Notes under the pieces: generated by a model | Database searches by the model: none | What the model was told of the DNA's origin: nothing | Seen by the model: only the letters and a program-made list of their open reading frames with translations | Program-made: the position numbers and the translations under genes | Assembly (NCBI RefSeq): GCF_005771495.1 | Contig: NZ_VAUW01000002.1 | Coordinates: 62,001 to 126,000, forward strand | DNA: 64,000 nucleotides | Source of the DNA: Maribacter sp. ACAM166 | GTDB taxonomy: Bacteria > Bacteroidota > Bacteroidia > Flavobacteriales > Flavobacteriaceae | Reading direction: 5' to 3' | Shown here: one piece after another, positions 9,090 through 18,592 of the stretch | Position numbering within the stretch: position 1 is the stretch's first letter | How the letters are laid out: every line of letters begins with the position of its first letter

Positions 9090-10367
9090 ATGAATGAACC
9101 TTTAGCTGAACGTGTACGGCCAAAAACCTTAGATGAATATATAAGTCAACATCACTTAGTTGGAGAAAAAGGCTCATTGACACATCAAATTAAAAAAGGA
9201 ATTATTCCTTCACTTATTCTTTGGGGACCCCCTGGCACAGGAAAAACTACCTTAGCTCATATTATCGCACAAGAAAGCAAAAGACCATTCTATGTGCTCA
9301 GCGCCATCAATAGTGGCGTTAAAGATATTCGTGAAGTCATTGATAAAGCAAAGCAGTCTGGCGGCCTATTTACCTCTAAAAACCCAATTCTGTTTATTGA
9401 TGAGATTCATCGATTTAGTAAATCTCAACAAGATTCACTTCTAGGGGCTGTTGAAAAAGGTTGGGTGACCTTAATTGGTGCTACAACCGAAAATCCTAGT
9501 TTTGAAGTTATACCTGCATTATTATCACGCTGTCAAGTGTATGTTTTAAACGCTTTTGGAAAAGAAGATTTGGAAAATCTGATTACAAGAGCAATGGAAA
9601 AGGATAGTTTTCTAAAATCTAAAAAAATAACAATCAAAGAGACCGAAGCCTTACTACGCTTATCGGGAGGAGATGGACGAAAATTGCTGAATATTTTTGA
9701 ATTGGTCGTTAATTCCGAACAAAATGACGACATCATTATTACGAATGAACTAGTACTTTCTAAAGTTCAAAAAAACACGGTGCTCTATGACAAAACGGGA
9801 GAGCAGCATTATGATATCATATCCGCCTTTATTAAAGCTATACGCGGAAGTGACCCAAATGGTGCCGTTTACTGGTTAGCAAGAATGATAGAAGGTGGGG
9901 AAGATGTAAAATTCATCGCTAGAAGAATGCTTATATCAGCTTCTGAGGATATTGGATTGGCAAATCCTACTGCTTTGGTCATAGCGAACACCACGTTTCA
10001 GGCTGTAAGCATAATCGGTTACCCAGAAGCACGAATAACCTTAAGCCAATGTGCCATTTACCTAGCAACATCTGCTAAGAGCAATGCGAGCTATATGGCC
10101 ATAGGTAAAGCGCAACAAGCAGTTAAACAAACAGGTAATTTATCTGTGCCGTTACCGTTACGAAACGCTCCCACCAAACTAATGAAGGATTTAGGGTACG
10201 GCCAAGAATATAAATATGCCCATAATTATCAAAACAATTTTGTTGACGCAGAATTTTTACCCGATGAACTTATAGGTACTACGTTCTATACCCCAGGCAA
10301 CAATCAACGCGAAAAAACTTTGAGTGAATTTTTAAAGAATAGATGGAAAGATAAATATGATTTTTAG
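9090..10367 (+). CDS. rarA: Replication-associated recombination protein A, AAA+ ATPase
   Basis: A 425-residue AAA+ protein of the RarA/MgsA/WRNIP1 family, which acts at stalled replication forks with SSB and RecA. It shows Walker A GPPGTGKT (residues 46-53), Walker [10 protein letters not shown] (Asp104-Glu105), sensor 1 in [12 protein letters not shown], an arginine finger in ALLSRCQVY, and the C-terminal tetramerisation region ([13 protein letters not shown], ending in [11 protein letters not shown] and LPDEL). Length and order fit a complete protein. Its stop overlaps the stop of the convergent downstream gene by 4 bases. Confidence 0.95.
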   Translation: MNEPLAERVRPKTLDEYISQHHLVGEKGSLTHQIKKGIIPSLILWGPPGTGKTTLAHIIAQESKRPFYVLSAINSGVKDIREVIDKAKQSGGLFTSKNPILFIDEIHRFSKSQQDSLLGAVEKGWVTLIGATTENPSFEVIPALLSRCQVYVLNAFGKEDLENLITRAMEKDSFLKSKKITIKETEALLRLSGGDGRKLLNIFELVVNSEQNDDIIITNELVLSKVQKNTVLYDKTGEQHYDIISAFIKAIRGSDPNGAVYWLARMIEGGEDVKFIARRMLISASEDIGLANPTALVIANTTFQAVSIIGYPEARITLSQCAIYLATSAKSNASYMAIGKAQQAVKQTGNLSVPLPLRNAPTKLMKDLGYGQEYKYAHNYQNNFVDAEFLPDELIGTTFYTPGNNQREKTLSEFLKNRWKDKYDF

Positions 10368-11266
10368 AATTTTATATTCAATTCTTCCTGAATGAGTTGG
10401 TCCTTTTCGTAGTATTCAAAAACCCATTTACCATCTTTCTGATACACCATTCCATTCTTTGCTTCCGTCTGAGCCATAAAGACATTGTCTGCCGAACTTT
10501 TCAATAGTTTCATTCTTATAGTAGGCGTACTATCAACCAATTGAAAGCCATTATCAGTAGCCTGTGCATACCAGATATCTTTTACATTCAGTTTTTTAAG
10601 GGCTATTTTTTTTAAAGATGGTTCTTTCTGATTTGCTTTTTTAATATTGGATTCTACGGGTTCCGCATTTTTATAATACTGATTTGTCTCGGTAGCTTTC
10701 TCAGTAACCGCAGAAGTATGAACTGTTTTTACATTTTCTTTAGTTGAATCTACACGGGTAACTTTAGCGATTTTTGGAGTATCTAATTTCTTAATGTCAT
10801 TTTTAAAACTGACGGTTATCGGCTCATTTTTCTCACTCTTTCCATTATAAGTATAACTAGCACCATTGAATGAACGCATTGACTCCCTCACAGTTTCTGT
10901 ATACGCAGCTTTGTACACCTTCTCTTTACTAAGACCTTGCATGGTCTTGAAGACTACATTGCTATTACAATCTTTAAGCGTTATACTAGTTTTTGTAGTA
11001 AACATAGAACTGTCATCCTGCAAATCTGCCAAAAGACCCAAACATCTATTTGAATTCAAATCTGTTGGTAGTTCATCATCGTATACCGTATTAAAGCCCT
11101 TACCCTTAAAAAGGTATTTAATCAAAGTACTGGTTTGGTACTGGTTTTCATTTTTAAAGTTAGAAAACTTTTTAGGAACGATAATGTATTTATAATCATT
11201 CAATTCGGTTTGGGAAAATGCCGAAACCCCTATGAATGTAACTAGTAATGCAATAACTATTTTCAA
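10364..11266 (-). CDS. Conserved hypothetical exported protein
   Basis: A 300-residue protein with a clear type I signal peptide (MKIVIALLVTFIGVSAFSQ). The mature N-terminus ELNDYKYIIVPKKFSNFKNE and the section up to about residue 150 (ending in a SMRSFNGASYTYNGK motif) look like a compact folded domain. Then comes a Lys/Thr/Glu-rich linker (about 155-220), and a C-terminal part describing substrate-like beta strands (YAQATDNGFQLVDSTPTIRM, NGMVYQKDGKWVFEYY). I do not recognise a catalytic motif. It is probably periplasmic or outer-membrane associated. It converges with rarA and is co-directional with the barrel gene upstream of it on this strand. Confidence 0.65.
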   Translation of the reverse strand: MKIVIALLVTFIGVSAFSQTELNDYKYIIVPKKFSNFKNENQYQTSTLIKYLFKGKGFNTVYDDELPTDLNSNRCLGLLADLQDDSSMFTTKTSITLKDCNSNVVFKTMQGLSKEKVYKAAYTETVRESMRSFNGASYTYNGKSEKNEPITVSFKNDIKKLDTPKIAKVTRVDSTKENVKTVHTSAVTEKATETNQYYKNAEPVESNIKKANQKEPSLKKIALKKLNVKDIWYAQATDNGFQLVDSTPTIRMKLLKSSADNVFMAQTEAKNGMVYQKDGKWVFEYYEKDQLIQEELNIKF

Positions 11267-11343
11267 AATATCTAGAATTTTAAATTCATCGTAATATATG
11301 AAAAAAGCATGCCAAAAAAATATTATCCAGTTAAGAAGAGCGG

Positions 11344-12789
11344 TTACTTAGTGCTACCCCAAGATATAATATTCAGCCCAAACTGAAAGGAAGCGTAGTT
11401 GCTGGCTGCTATATTTTGATATGAGAGCAAATTATCTGCCATCACGTAAAGATTAATTGGCCCTGCCTGAAGATTCATTCCTAATCCTATATTAGTATAG
11501 CTAAATTTATCTACGGTATAGATCGCTTTCAATGCTAAAATATTTCCAATTCTACGGGTATAAAAACCTGATAATGCTACTTGCGGCCCCCTTGGTCTAT
11601 TGATTGCATATACTTGTGCGCCAATTGAATTTCTATACTTCGTGCGAAGTTCTCCACCACCAGTGGACCCAGCGGTACAATCACATTCTAGTTGACCATT
11701 TCCACCACCTACTGATTGACCAAAATCATTTCGAATAGAACCATATAGTTTAGTTGGCCTGAAGGTAACATAGCTCTTGGTATCGGTTTCAAAAGGCACC
11801 AACACCTCTACCTCATCAACTAAATCTTGCCAAAAATCTCTCTCAAGATTTCCAAAATCTTCTAAAACATTTATTTCTATGCCCTCAACAGTCGCCCTGC
11901 CGTTAAGGCTGTAACTTTTAGCGTCATTACCGTGGTATATAAATCCGACATCCAAAATACTTCCAGTAATTGAAGTACGTTCAGATAAATGATAGGTAAA
12001 ACCAACATCGAACCCTAAACCAAGGTCACCTCCAAAAAATGCTCTTTTAACAAATGCGTTTGTCGAAGAACCTGAATCACTAGCTTCATCTAAAGCTTGA
12101 ATACCAGAAGTACGTAGCATCAAATCTGCATCTAACGTAGTGGCAATTCTATTATTTTCCCCAAGTGAATTCACTAAATACCCTTTATTTGAGGTGGTAT
12201 TGTAATCGACGATACCAGAATATAATTTTCCGCGAATACCGACCGTTAAGTTCCTATCCATCTTTTTATTGATACCGAAATGCATAACATTTACCATTGA
12301 ACCTCTGGACTTCAAATCTCCTAAATCAAATTTTCTATTCAGCTGATCTGCATTACCATCAAAAATTAAAGCCGCATAATCTTGTGGCCAATAGGTACTA
12401 TTATCTATTTCGAAGTACCCTCCAAAAGAGTAGAATATCGCAGGATTCGACGCTCTAAATCCAGCATTGAAATATTCCAATTGTATGGTAGCACTAAATT
12501 CATCGTTTGGTGTAAGCCCACCTAATGCCCTTTCCCTAACTTTCACATTTATGTCTACCCCATCATCGACGAAAATATCATGTACCGAAATACCGTTAGA
12601 ACCGGCATATCCTGAAATACCCGACAGTAAAGGCACACCAACATACCATTTAAAATCAGTTTCCATACCAGGATTCAATGATAAGGATTGTGGAATCTCA
12701 TTAAAATCATAAAGCACTTGCTTATTCTGGGCACAAATCCCAAAACTAAACAAAAAGCCAAATAGTATTAGAGAGTAGGTTAATCTCAT
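11344..12789 (-). CDS. Outer-membrane beta-barrel protein, DUF5723-like
   Basis: A 481-residue protein with a signal peptide ending ICAQ. The mature start (VLYDFNEIPQSLSLNPGM) and the body of regularly spaced amphipathic strands (GIRGKLYSGIVDYNTTSNKG, GDLGLGFDVGFTYHLSERTS, INLYVMADNLLSY) fit the DUF5723 family of outer-membrane barrels of Bacteroidota, related in style to PorV/FadL-like barrels. Function is not known for the family. A short Cys pair (ECDC, about residue 363) sits in a Gly-rich loop and is unusual for a barrel. Its start codon overlaps the stop of the lipoprotein gene upstream (ATGA), so the two are translated together. Confidence 0.72.
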   Translation of the reverse strand: MRLTYSLILFGFLFSFGICAQNKQVLYDFNEIPQSLSLNPGMETDFKWYVGVPLLSGISGYAGSNGISVHDIFVDDGVDINVKVRERALGGLTPNDEFSATIQLEYFNAGFRASNPAIFYSFGGYFEIDNSTYWPQDYAALIFDGNADQLNRKFDLGDLKSRGSMVNVMHFGINKKMDRNLTVGIRGKLYSGIVDYNTTSNKGYLVNSLGENNRIATTLDADLMLRTSGIQALDEASDSGSSTNAFVKRAFFGGDLGLGFDVGFTYHLSERTSITGSILDVGFIYHGNDAKSYSLNGRATVEGIEINVLEDFGNLERDFWQDLVDEVEVLVPFETDTKSYVTFRPTKLYGSIRNDFGQSVGGGNGQLECDCTAGSTGGGELRTKYRNSIGAQVYAINRPRGPQVALSGFYTRRIGNILALKAIYTVDKFSYTNIGLGMNLQAGPINLYVMADNLLSYQNIAASNYASFQFGLNIISWGSTK

Positions 12790-13331
12790 TTTAATTCTAG
12801 AGTAAATTTAGCGCTAGAACGAAGAATAATAGCTGGATCTGGCAGATTTGATGTACTACTATTGTCACCTAAATTGCGGGCAATCAATCTTATTTTTGAT
12901 GTATTTCTGATAAAATCAAGACTCTTGCCGGCAGCACCATAGGCAACATCACGTATGAGGGTAGCTGTTGGGGCGGCATCCATTATAAATTCTTCTGTAT
13001 CAAGTACCTCTTCATTTTCATCTAAAAATTCAAGGCTTATTTCAATGGGCTTACTCGTCGTATTCTCAAGTTCATACGTTAAGACCCCAGAGCGCACCCT
13101 ATTAGCGAAAAATGCTTCTTCAAATGCATCAAAATTAAAATCTTGAGAGAAAAAACGTAGCCCAGATATTCTATTTATAAGACTTTCCTGAGCTTTTATA
13201 TAAAAAACACTAGCTTCATAACTAGGGGTAATCTCTAAGTCATCTAACTGTTCGAAATCTTGCTTTTCAGAACAAGAAACCCCCAACATAAGGCCAAAGA
13301 GAACAGGTATTAAAATGCGCACGACTTTCAT
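12786..13331 (-). CDS. Small lipoprotein paired with the DUF5723-like barrel
   Basis: A 181-residue lipoprotein (lipobox GVSC, Cys20) with no motif I can name. The mature protein alternates beta strands (SGVLTYELENTTSKPIEISL) and ends in a strand (SSAKFTLELK); it reads like a single beta-sandwich with an acidic patch. The 4-base overlap with the downstream barrel gene implies coupled translation and a shared job in the outer membrane, which is inference from arrangement. Confidence 0.65.
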   Translation of the reverse strand: MKVVRILIPVLFGLMLGVSCSEKQDFEQLDDLEITPSYEASVFYIKAQESLINRISGLRFFSQDFNFDAFEEAFFANRVRSGVLTYELENTTSKPIEISLEFLDENEEVLDTEEFIMDAAPTATLIRDVAYGAAGKSLDFIRNTSKIRLIARNLGDNSSTSNLPDPAIILRSSAKFTLELK

Positions 13332-13382
13332 AGCTACTACATATTATAAAAACTAAGGCAAAACCTTGTAGTAGTACTAACT

Positions 13383-14072
13383 CTATAAAAGTGATTTTAT
13401 TTCTTGTAAATCGTAAATTATAGGAGCCTCATTATGACGTTCCTCTTTATGGGCATTAAAATGTAGGGTATGAAAACCGGCTGCTTTTGCCCCAAGAATA
13501 TCAGCCTCTAAATTATCACCTATCATTAAAGACCTATGTGGTGCTACACCTGCCCTATCTAAGGCAAGTTCAAAAATGATTGGATTAGGTTTTTTAACAC
13601 CAGCCATTTCAGAATCTATTATTTGATTAAAGTAGCCGTGAATTCCAGAATTTATCAACTTTTTCTCTTGTATTTCCTGAAATCCATTGGTGATAATGTG
13701 AAGTTTGTACTTTGGTTTTAAATAATCTAAAACCTCAACCGTATTAGGAAAAAGATTATTGAAGGAGGATAGATAGTTGATATATTCTTCGGATAAAATA
13801 TCTATGACGCTATCTGAAATAGCATATTCTAAGGTATCAAAAACCGATTTCAACCGTTGATACCGTAATTCTGATTTCGTAATTATTTCTTCCCGATACA
13901 TTTTCCAAAACTTGAGATTCGCCGGCATATAAACCGCCAGAAAAGTTTCAAGTTCTAAATGTATTTGCTGCTCCCGAAATATCTTTTGGAACGTAAATGC
14001 AGAATTTTTATCAAAATCCCAAAGTGTATGGTCTAAATCGAAAAAAACATCCGTTACCTTATTTTTAAACAT
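13383..14072 (-). CDS. yjjG: YjjG-type HAD nucleotidase
   Basis: A 229-residue haloacid-dehalogenase-superfamily phosphatase. Motif I is FFDLDHTLWDFD (nucleophile Asp12, acid/base Asp14), motif II IITNG, motif III Lys in GVKKPNP, motif IV MIGDNLEADILGAKAAG. Length, the helical cap between motifs I and II, and the wording of motif I match YjjG, which in E. coli dephosphorylates (including non-canonical) pyrimidine nucleoside monophosphates and so cleans the nucleotide pool. It overlaps the preceding gene by 8 bases and is the last gene of the radC operon. Confidence 0.85.
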   Translation of the reverse strand: MFKNKVTDVFFDLDHTLWDFDKNSAFTFQKIFREQQIHLELETFLAVYMPANLKFWKMYREEIITKSELRYQRLKSVFDTLEYAISDSVIDILSEEYINYLSSFNNLFPNTVEVLDYLKPKYKLHIITNGFQEIQEKKLINSGIHGYFNQIIDSEMAGVKKPNPIIFELALDRAGVAPHRSLMIGDNLEADILGAKAAGFHTLHFNAHKEERHNEAPIIYDLQEIKSLL

Positions 14073-15360
14073 GTTGCTCTTTTATTATTTCAGCATAAAT
14101 AGACATCCAATCATGCTCATCTTTATTCCCTAATAACTCATTGGTGAACATTGCTATTAGGGTGCCATTAACTTCTTTTACTTCCCTCATTAATTTACGT
14201 ACCTGTTGTAATATCACCTCATCTCTTTTTATTTTTGATAAGGCATAATCATGTATTGCAAAGGGATGTACTTTAATCGGTTGCTTTACCTCTAAGGGAA
14301 TATCATAGAACTGAAACGGAGTGCAGGTGCCTGCCCTAAAGCCCAACTCATATGTATAGCCCATTGTAAAATCATCGGTAAATTCGGCTGCAATTAAATT
14401 TCGATAGGTTTCTGGCACATCAACTCTATTGTAGCGCATTTTAGAATTATTCACAGGCCTATTGATAACGACTTCTAAATTTGCTTTTTCCTTTTTTAGC
14501 AATTCTAGATTCGTAAAGGAACTGTAAGAAGCTGCCAAAGAGACGGGGACATAATCTGCTACATATTTGATAAGCGACTTAAACTTTATGTTGTTGGTAG
14601 AAACGTTTTTATCATACTTGGAATAATCTGCAAATTGAAAAAAGAAGTTGCATTTCACATTATACTGCTTGTGTAATGCAATTAATTCTGCAAAATTATT
14701 ATACGGGTCTTTTTGCCTATTTAACCCCACCGCAATGCGATCATAAACTCGCTTGAGTTGGAACGTGCCAATATCCATTACCAAGCCTACCAAACCGCGT
14801 GCAATTCCTCTATTGGCATAGCAATGAGAAGTAGCGACATCTAAAACTGATATGTAGTCATATGAACTATTTTTATGTTCAAAATCAACGAATCGTTCTT
14901 TCAATGCGGCTAACAGTTTATAGGCCCAAATATCAACAACCGGCTTTTGTAAAAATCCGTTTTGAAATGCAACACTATCCTTAGGTGAAAATCTTCCGTG
15001 AATATCTTTTACGTGCGGTAAATATTCCTCATACCTAGCAATTAGAAAGAAACTAGCCGCAAAAATATCGAAGGGTAAATTACTCCGTTCCCCTGTAGGA
15101 AAAAAACAAGGTGTACCACTCCACTCCGATATACTTAATTGAATATCGTTAATACCTTGTTCGAACAATAGCTCATTACTTCGAATAAAAAATTCGTTTT
15201 GTAATGGCTGTTTGGTATATGTGATTTTTGGCCCAGTATGCTTGATGAACTCTTCTACCTTTGTAGTGAAATCTAGCTCAACACCTAATATATTTACAAA
15301 GATATGCCTCATGACATAGGTTAGCCGTGGTGTTATCTTATGCGTATAGATTAATAACAT
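14065..15360 (-). CDS. Polysaccharide-deacetylase-like (DUF7033-type) protein
   Basis: A 431-residue cytoplasmic-looking protein without a signal peptide. The N-terminal half contains the conserved PFDIFAASFFLIARYEEYLP and KDIHGRFSPKDSVAFQNGFL motifs of bacteroidetal proteins annotated as polysaccharide deacetylase family (DUF7033). The C-terminal half has NodB-like traits (YSSFTNLELLKKEK, NRPVNNSKMRYNRVDVPETY, LGFRAGTCTPFQFYDIPLE). A canonical HxxxH metal triad is not obvious, so activity is uncertain. The start codon directly abuts the radC stop (no gap), and the 3' end overlaps yjjG, so it belongs to the radC-deacetylase-yjjG operon. Confidence 0.7.
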   Translation of the reverse strand: MLLIYTHKITPRLTYVMRHIFVNILGVELDFTTKVEEFIKHTGPKITYTKQPLQNEFFIRSNELLFEQGINDIQLSISEWSGTPCFFPTGERSNLPFDIFAASFFLIARYEEYLPHVKDIHGRFSPKDSVAFQNGFLQKPVVDIWAYKLLAALKERFVDFEHKNSSYDYISVLDVATSHCYANRGIARGLVGLVMDIGTFQLKRVYDRIAVGLNRQKDPYNNFAELIALHKQYNVKCNFFFQFADYSKYDKNVSTNNIKFKSLIKYVADYVPVSLAASYSSFTNLELLKKEKANLEVVINRPVNNSKMRYNRVDVPETYRNLIAAEFTDDFTMGYTYELGFRAGTCTPFQFYDIPLEVKQPIKVHPFAIHDYALSKIKRDEVILQQVRKLMREVKEVNGTLIAMFTNELLGNKDEHDWMSIYAEIIKEQHV

Positions 15361-16059
15361 TTATAAAATTTTATCGTCTGCAAAGCTATAATAACTTTTC
15401 TGGGTAATGATCAAATGATCTAAGACCTTAATGTCTAAAGTTTCGCATGCCACCTTAATCTTTTGAGTAATCTGTTTGTCTGCAGCACTTGGCTTTAAGG
15501 TGCCCGATGGGTGGTTATGTGCTAAAATTATTGCCACTGCGCCAAGCTCTAAGGTTTGCTTCATAACTAAACGAACATCGACCAAAGTCCCCGTAATACC
15601 ACCTTTACTCAATTGTGCCTTATGCAATACCTTGTTGGAATTATTTAGGAAAAGAATCCAAAATTCTTCATGCTCCAAGTCTCCAAGTATGGGTTGTAAG
15701 AGGTAATAGACATCTTGGCTACTACCTATTTTTTCGATTTTCAATGAATCTTCTCCTCTTCTCCTTCTACCCACTTCTAACGCTGCGGCAATCGTAACTG
15801 CTTTTGCCTCACCGATTCCTTTAAAGGTCATTAGTTGTTTAATGGATAGTCTACCCAATTCATTCAGATTATTATCAACTGAGGCCAAAATACGTTTAGA
15901 GAGCTCAACAGCACTTTCAGCCCTACTGCCTGAACCTATCAAAATAGCAATCAATTCTGCATCAGATAAAATCGAACGCCCTTTTTGAGCCAATTTTTCT
16001 CTTGGCTTGTCATCATCAGACCAATTTTTAATAGAGAATGAAGTGGGTTTATCCTGCAT
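15361..16059 (-). CDS. radC: RadC family protein (JAB/MPN domain)
   Basis: A 232-residue protein of the RadC family. The N-terminal region has a helix-hairpin-helix (TFKGIGEAKAVTIAAALEVG), and the C-terminal JAB/MPN domain carries the metal motif LAHNHPSGTLKPSAADK (His, His, Ser, Asp). The name comes from an old DNA-repair assignment since withdrawn in E. coli; the domain is that of JAMM metalloproteases and the true role is open. It is the first gene of a three-gene operon and is divergent from the DUF1569 gene. Confidence 0.9.
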   Translation of the reverse strand: MQDKPTSFSIKNWSDDDKPREKLAQKGRSILSDAELIAILIGSGSRAESAVELSKRILASVDNNLNELGRLSIKQLMTFKGIGEAKAVTIAAALEVGRRRRGEDSLKIEKIGSSQDVYYLLQPILGDLEHEEFWILFLNNSNKVLHKAQLSKGGITGTLVDVRLVMKQTLELGAVAIILAHNHPSGTLKPSAADKQITQKIKVACETLDIKVLDHLIITQKSYYSFADDKIL

Positions 16060-16121
16060 AGGCTAAAGATACAGAACTAATTATTTTGTACTAAATTTAA
16101 ACATCAATTAAAAAAACCAGT

Positions 16122-16565
16122 ATGAAATCACTTTTAGATGAAGAGGGATATACGGATATTAAGGCAAGGCTTAATCAAGTCGATGAAAATTCAACACGGC
16201 ACTGGGGTAAAATGTCGGTAGCCCAAATGTGTTGGCATTGTCAATATCCATTAAAGTTAGCTATTGAGAACCGACCCAATTCTTCTAAAGGAAATTGGTT
16301 CGTAAAGACCTTTTTTAAAAAATCACTTTATAATGACACGCTTTGGCGTAAAGGCTTACCTACTGCACCTCAGCTAAAAACTAAGGTCGAAAAAAAATTC
16401 GATAACGAATATAAGCGTGTACATAAATTGGTTGACGAATTTCATCAAACTAAGAGTCGTGACGTTTGGTATCCACATCCTGCATTTGGCAGCTTTACTA
16501 AGAAGCAATGGGGCCAATTGGAATACAAGCATCTAGATCATCATTTACGACAGTTTGGAGTTTAA
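16122..16565 (+). CDS. DUF1569 (DinB-like) protein
   Basis: A 147-residue protein with the DUF1569 pattern: ENSTRHWGKMSVAQMCWHCQ near the N-terminus, a central ELRRKG-like stretch (NDTLWRKGLPTAPQLK) and a C-terminal HPAFGSFTKKQWGQLEYKHL followed by DHHLRQFG. The spaced His residues (in WHCQ and DHHLRQF) are where DinB-superfamily four-helix bundles bind a metal. The substrate is unknown; some DinB proteins are thiol-dependent transferases. It is a monocistronic gene followed by a heptamer repeat array. Confidence 0.8.
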   Translation: MKSLLDEEGYTDIKARLNQVDENSTRHWGKMSVAQMCWHCQYPLKLAIENRPNSSKGNWFVKTFFKKSLYNDTLWRKGLPTAPQLKTKVEKKFDNEYKRVHKLVDEFHQTKSRDVWYPHPAFGSFTKKQWGQLEYKHLDHHLRQFGV

Positions 16566-16572
16566 ACTTTTT

Positions 16573-16628
16573 GGTTGATGGTTGATGGTTGATGGTTGAT
16601 GGTTGATGGTTGATGGTTGATGGTTGAT
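16573..16628. repeat. Heptamer tandem array, (GGTTGAT)x8
   Basis: Eight perfect copies of GGTTGAT begin 7 bases after the DUF1569 stop and are followed by GGTGAAAAT. A related array of TTGACAG lies after purE in this window. Seven-base period means it is non-coding; it is not a CRISPR since there are no spacers. Confidence 0.97.
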
Positions 16629-16761
16629 GGTGAAAATAAATATCTAAAAAAATTCACCCCTATTTTCAACTTAATCTTCTCTACAAACCTACTTTCCTAG
16701 CTTTTAGGATAACTTATTTCTATACCCTTTGTACTCATTACTTTTTACTGTTCTTGTTATG

Positions 16762-18117
16762 TTAGTTCATCAAATCTTGCAACTTATTTAAATCTAATCC
16801 ACCATAATTACCAGAACTCATCAATAACAACGTCGAATTTTCATATGTGCTATGTTCAATAAATTCGTGAAAGGATGTAGCATCCGTAAAAATATTTAAA
16901 TCGTCTCGTTGAAATGCTTCAGAGATTTGTTCTGGTGTAACCGCATCCAATTTTTTAATGGTGACCGATTCTGGTAAAAAGAAAATCACCGCTTCATCGG
17001 CTGCATCTAATGCGCCTTTATATTCCTTTAAAAACTCCGGATTAAAACTACTATACGTATGCAGTTCTAAACAAGCAAGTAGCTTTCTATCGGGATATTG
17101 TTCTTTTACCGCCTTTGTAGTTGCCGCCACTTTACTTGGTGAATGCGCAAAATCTTTATAGGCGATACTTGATGGTCCTTCAGCAATCTTTTCCAACCGT
17201 TTTGACGCCCCCTTAAAAGTGGCAATAGCCTCATGAAAATCATCTTCATCAATTCCCATATTTTGGCATATCCATTTGGCCCCAGCCAGATTGCTCAGAT
17301 TATGTTTTCCAAACACTTCAATGGGCATTGGTCCTTCAGAAGTATCTAAAAGTGTCCCCCCATTTTCTACCGTGTATTCGGGAGTTGTATACGGTAATTT
17401 ACGAATGGCATTTTCAGATGCTTCAACTATTTCTTTCACTACTTCATCTTCTTCATTATATGTAATGGACCCGCCTTTTACAATACTATCTACAAAAATT
17501 TTGAATTGCTCCACGTAATTATCAAAGGTTGGAAAAACGTTGATATGGTCCCAAGCAATTCCGCTTAACAATGCTATATTTGGTTTGTATACATGAAATT
17601 TTGGTCGGCTATCAATAGGTGAGGATAAGTACTCATCGCCCTCTAGAACTATAAAATCATTATCCTTTGTTAAATGAACCATTCGTTCAAATCCATCTAA
17701 CTGTGCCCCTACCATATAGTCGACTTCAACGCCGTGAAATTTGAGCACATGAAGAATCATAGAAGTAATCGTGGTCTTACCGTGACTACCGCCGATTACG
17801 ACTCTAGTTTTGTTCTTAGATTGTTCATATAAAAATTCCGGATAAGAATAGATGGTGAGTCCTAATTCTTGGGCCTGTAGCAATTCAGGATTGTCTGCTT
17901 TTGCATGCATCCCCAATACAATGGCATCTAAATCGGCAGTTATTTTATCAGGGAACCATCCAAATTCAACGGGTAATAATCCTTTTGATTCCAATCTCGA
18001 TTTTGAAGGTTCAAAAACAACATCATCACTACCGGTAATGATATATTCTTTTTGTTTTAGGGCTAACGCTAAATTATGCATGGCACTTCCTCCTATCGCA
18101 ATAAAATGTATTTTCAT
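16762..18117 (-). CDS. mpl: UDP-N-acetylmuramate:L-alanyl-gamma-D-glutamyl-meso-diaminopimelate ligase
   Basis: A 451-residue Mur-ligase-family enzyme. It has the MurC-like N-terminal Rossmann domain (HFIAIGGSAMHNLALAL), the ATP site GGSHGKTT (residues 109-116), a central LEGDEYLSSPIDSRPKF segment, and the C-terminal AHSPSKVAATTKAV and SSGNYGGLDL motifs. Mpl rejoins tripeptide recovered from old peptidoglycan to UDP-MurNAc, saving one round of MurC, D and E. The FGWFPDKI and LGMHAKADNPELL sequences separate it from MurC. Monocistronic, with a good Bacteroidota promoter upstream. Confidence 0.93.
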   Translation of the reverse strand: MKIHFIAIGGSAMHNLALALKQKEYIITGSDDVVFEPSKSRLESKGLLPVEFGWFPDKITADLDAIVLGMHAKADNPELLQAQELGLTIYSYPEFLYEQSKNKTRVVIGGSHGKTTITSMILHVLKFHGVEVDYMVGAQLDGFERMVHLTKDNDFIVLEGDEYLSSPIDSRPKFHVYKPNIALLSGIAWDHINVFPTFDNYVEQFKIFVDSIVKGGSITYNEEDEVVKEIVEASENAIRKLPYTTPEYTVENGGTLLDTSEGPMPIEVFGKHNLSNLAGAKWICQNMGIDEDDFHEAIATFKGASKRLEKIAEGPSSIAYKDFAHSPSKVAATTKAVKEQYPDRKLLACLELHTYSSFNPEFLKEYKGALDAADEAVIFFLPESVTIKKLDAVTPEQISEAFQRDDLNIFTDATSFHEFIEHSTYENSTLLLMSSGNYGGLDLNKLQDLMN

Positions 18118-18135
18118 CTCAACGTATTAATTCAG

Positions 18136-18166
18136 TAAAGATACATATTGACCCGGCCAGGACAAA
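18136..18166 (-). promoter_or_regulatory. Candidate promoter of mpl
   Basis: Read on the minus strand: TTTG, a 19-base spacer, then TATCTTTA, one mismatch from TAnnTTTG. The predicted start would lie about a dozen bases before the mpl ATG. The spacing is what is known for the Bacteroidota housekeeping sigma factor. Confidence 0.45.
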
Positions 18167-18217
18167 TCATTTTTGGAAGCGCTTTATTCTTTTTACCTTA
18201 GAGCCTAAAAGAAATGT

Positions 18218-18535
18218 ATGTTGCTAAAACTCGCTAAAATTCAATCAAAAGAAATTATTCCAGGGTATCACGGTAAACTGGTCCACTCTGAACAGATGAG
18301 CATTGCATTCTGGGAGGTAAAAAAGGATGCGGAAATCCCTGAACACGCCCATATGAACGAACAGATTATGCACGTAATGGAAGGTGATTTTGAATTTACG
18401 TTAGATGGGCAAACCAACGTGTACCACCCAGGCGATATTGTAATCATTGCACCGCACAAGAAACATAGTGGTAAGGCATTGACCTCTTGTAAATTATTAG
18501 ATGTTTTTAGTCCGACTAGGGAAGAGTATCGATAA
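18218..18535 (+). CDS. Small cupin-domain protein
   Basis: A 105-residue single-domain cupin. Cupin motif 1 is EIPEHAHMNEQIMHVMEG with the two His and the Glu that bind metal, and motif 2 is YHPGDIVIIAPHKKHSG with the last His ligand. Length is normal for a stand-alone cupin. Such proteins can be dioxygenases, isomerases or pectin-degradation (KdgF-like) enzymes; nothing here decides. It precedes an SDR gene on the same strand by 57 bases and may be co-transcribed with it. Confidence 0.85.
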   Translation: MLLKLAKIQSKEIIPGYHGKLVHSEQMSIAFWEVKKDAEIPEHAHMNEQIMHVMEGDFEFTLDGQTNVYHPGDIVIIAPHKKHSGKALTSCKLLDVFSPTREEYR

Positions 18536-18592
18536 TTGTCTACTTCGACGAGGCAGGCTTAATAAACAGAATTAGATTTTTAACCTATAAAA

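Noticed and set aside
16573..16628. CRISPR array
   Set aside because: The repeats are 7 bases long and contiguous with no spacers, and no cas gene is in the window.
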